In this document: positions 39,077 through 40,660 of the stretch, piece by piece
How positions within the stretch are numbered: position 1 is the stretch's first letter
Layout of the letters: each line of letters starts with the position of its first letter
Assembly: GCA_001586965.3 (NCBI GenBank)
Contig: LUCW03002097.1
Span: forward strand, 1-40,660
Reading direction: 5' to 3'
DNA: 40,660 nt
Source: Sphaeroforma sirkka
Taxonomy: Eukaryota; Opisthokonta; Ichthyosporea; Ichthyophonida
Notes under the pieces: model-generated
The model's input: the letters and a program-made list of their open reading frames with translations, nothing else
Told to the model about the DNA's origin: nothing
Databases searched by the model: none
Program-made: the position numbers and the translations under genes

Positions 39077-39608
39077 TTAAATATGCCGTGTGCACATATT
39101 AACAAAATTAGCAACGGGGGAAATTTCGGCCGACAGTGCGCGATTAATTAAGCAAAGTTTATATTTTACGCTTTTTATCTCTCGAAATAAATTTAGGCAA
39201 AAGATGAATTGGATGTAATTATTTCGAGTAAATATAAAAGGATCAATGATTTTAACTACCTTTTTTTAATAAATTTTTCCCAAACATATAGTTTTTTTAT
39301 CTGTGTACTGCGACACATAACAATGCTGGTTGTAACTTGGTTCATCACGTTATATTTTTTTGCCTAGTTAATCCAAACACGCAACCACGCTGATATTCTG
39401 TGTAGGTCGTAAATTTAAGAAATTTAACGGTTGGTGCGTGGTTTGATACTTGAGCAAGTGAGTACAAAGATGGTTACACAAGTAAGAACATACCACAATC
39501 GTTTTAATAAAGTTTACTTCGTTTTCTGTCAAAAGAATGTAACCACAGGATAACTTCAGTCAGGTATGGCCTGTTAGATAAGAAAAATGAGTTTGATATC
39601 GTTGCCAA
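39077..39608. other. Convergent intergenic spacer
   Basis: AT-rich DNA between the stop of the C2H2 gene and the stop of the opposing RNF113-like gene. No further feature is seen apart from polyadenylation-type signals. Confidence 0.6.
39186..39191 (+). terminator. Possible polyadenylation signal of the C2H2 gene
   Basis: AATAAA about 110 bp after the stop codon; a second, TTTTAATAAATTTT, lies near 39265. Either could be used. Confidence 0.4.
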
Positions 39609-40532
39609 CTACTCGTGTTCCTTAAATCGCGCGGCGGCCTGCTTCTGCTTCAACTTTTCGAGTACGTTTTTAGCGCACTAGCACATATGTAGCAGGCCTT
39701 ACTTTTCTGGTAGTTTTCAAGCGCACATTTCATACAGAAGTTGTGCTCACACCGGGTCACCACCTTATTAGTGAACTCTTTCCTGCAAATGTAGTAAGCA
39801 AAAGGGATTTTGTCCTCTGCTTCATCACTACTTTGTTTTCAGTCTGCTTCTTACCGTATGTACCGGTATCCCATTCCTTATCTAGTTGCCACCCCGTTTT
39901 ATATTCGCCTCTATCGTGCATGCATTTACAAGTGTCGCCAAAGCCACAATATCCCGTTTCCTTGTAGTCCTTGCATACATCCGGTTGAAAATCAAAACTA
40001 GAAGACACACACGGGTATTGGCGGAAGTTTTCTCGCCAGGTTTAATAAAACTAGAAATAATATCACCTCTACTACTTGGCGCAGGCGCTTGTATATTCTC
40101 ATTCATCACCTTAGTTTTCCCATCTTCCCTCCCATCTATTACATTTGCACTCGTGGCCTGGGTATCCTTGTTCATATCACCTCACACTACCCAACTCCCC
40201 ACCCTCTTCCGAAACAGAAATGTGATTATGTGCACTGTCTCTCCGTGCAGTTCCACCACAGTTCACACGCCGTGTATTGTTCCTATTCATAACAGACACA
40301 TTCAGACGCAAACGTTTCCGATCTATTCTCACGACATTTTCTGTCCCACCTTCTGAGCCGCTATCCTGCGAGACAAGAGGCATCACCTGCATCACTGCCG
40401 CTATTTCGACTGCCTTTTAGAATGGTTTTTTTTTTAAACCAATACGGCATCTACTGGAGGATTACTCCCCTTTCGTTTCCTGAATACACACACAGGCGCA
40501 CTCGCACCGTCGCCTTCATCACAATTCCCCAT
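39609..40532 (-). pseudogene. RNF113/Cwc24-like splicing factor (CCCH + RING), frameshifted
   Basis: ATG at 40532-40530 starts MGNCDEGDGASAPVCVFRKR, like the short basic N-terminus of RNF113. The middle has SGSEGGTENVVRIDRKRLRL. The highly conserved CCCH finger is intact: [20 protein letters not shown], then [17 protein letters not shown]. The RING reads [42 protein letters not shown]; its first Cys is Tyr. The C-terminus KLKQKQAAARFKEHE ends at 39609. About five one-base breaks exist (A10 run near 40430, near 40180, 40045, 39800 and the A5 run near 39675). The family acts in spliceosome activation. A decayed paralogue is likeliest; homopolymer sequencing errors could explain some breaks but not the Cys loss. 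Confidence 0.85.
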
Positions 40533-40660
40533 GATGATGAAGTGTATGAAAAAATAAATAATAGATAACCACATTTAAGAAAACTCATACTACTAAGCAC
40601 CTGGATAAAACTTTAAAAAATTCAGTTTTAATACGAGTGACAAACATACACGTGTACGTG
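40533..40660. other. Upstream flank of the RNF113-like gene
   Basis: AT-rich DNA to the window edge; nothing recognised. Confidence 0.5.

Overview
This is a nuclear contig of a eukaryote. It is dominated by decayed transposable elements, with only two host-type genes, both at the right end. The organism is probably a unicellular eukaryote with short GT-AG introns (41-125 nt, several with GTATGT donors). An ichthyosporean-like holozoan protist would fit the gene and repeat content, but that is a guess; nothing here fixes the taxon.

Left part (1-8317): two copies of one Ty3-type LTR retroelement family (family 1). Copy A is on the minus strand with gag and pol and runs off the left edge. Copy B is on the plus strand and keeps only an LTR tail, the RNase H end, an NPP-motif domain, integrase, a chromodomain-like tail and a 3' LTR. 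A and B share about 1.2 kb as an inverted repeat. A tRNA-like unit interrupts the gag of A. At 8357-9851 lies a piggyBac-like transposase pseudogene, followed by AT-rich DNA with palindromes, a poly-T run and a long (TA)n tract.

Middle (12.8-21.5 kb): family 2 Ty3-type element D (plus strand). Its gag appears to be split by 3.7 kb of foreign DNA holding a nested foldback (13405-13552) and a minus-strand Mutator-like region. That region carries a transposase C-terminus and a multi-exon gene ending in a ULP1/C48 cysteine-protease domain. The integrase of D is cut at 21508 by a minus-strand array of related LTR fragments (21509-24960).

Right-middle (25.0-32.4 kb): a cluster of four hairpins, then element C, the best preserved family 2 copy. 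It has gag with one frameshift and one stop, and a 736-codon protease-RT-RNase H-NPP ORF. Its integrase is interrupted by a solo family 1 LTR with a target-site duplication. In A, C and D, gag and pol are separated by an in-frame UGA, which points to stop-codon readthrough as the way Pol is made. In both families a DIRS-like NPP domain lies between RNase H and integrase.

Right end (32.4-40.7 kb): a non-autonomous pogo-like DNA transposon (33665-34401), then DNA rich in degenerate CAGTCC/GAGTC repeats. After that come one intact ORF for a single-finger C2H2 protein (37841-39076, plus) and a frameshifted copy of the spliceosomal CCCH/RING factor RNF113/Cwc24 (40532-39609, minus).
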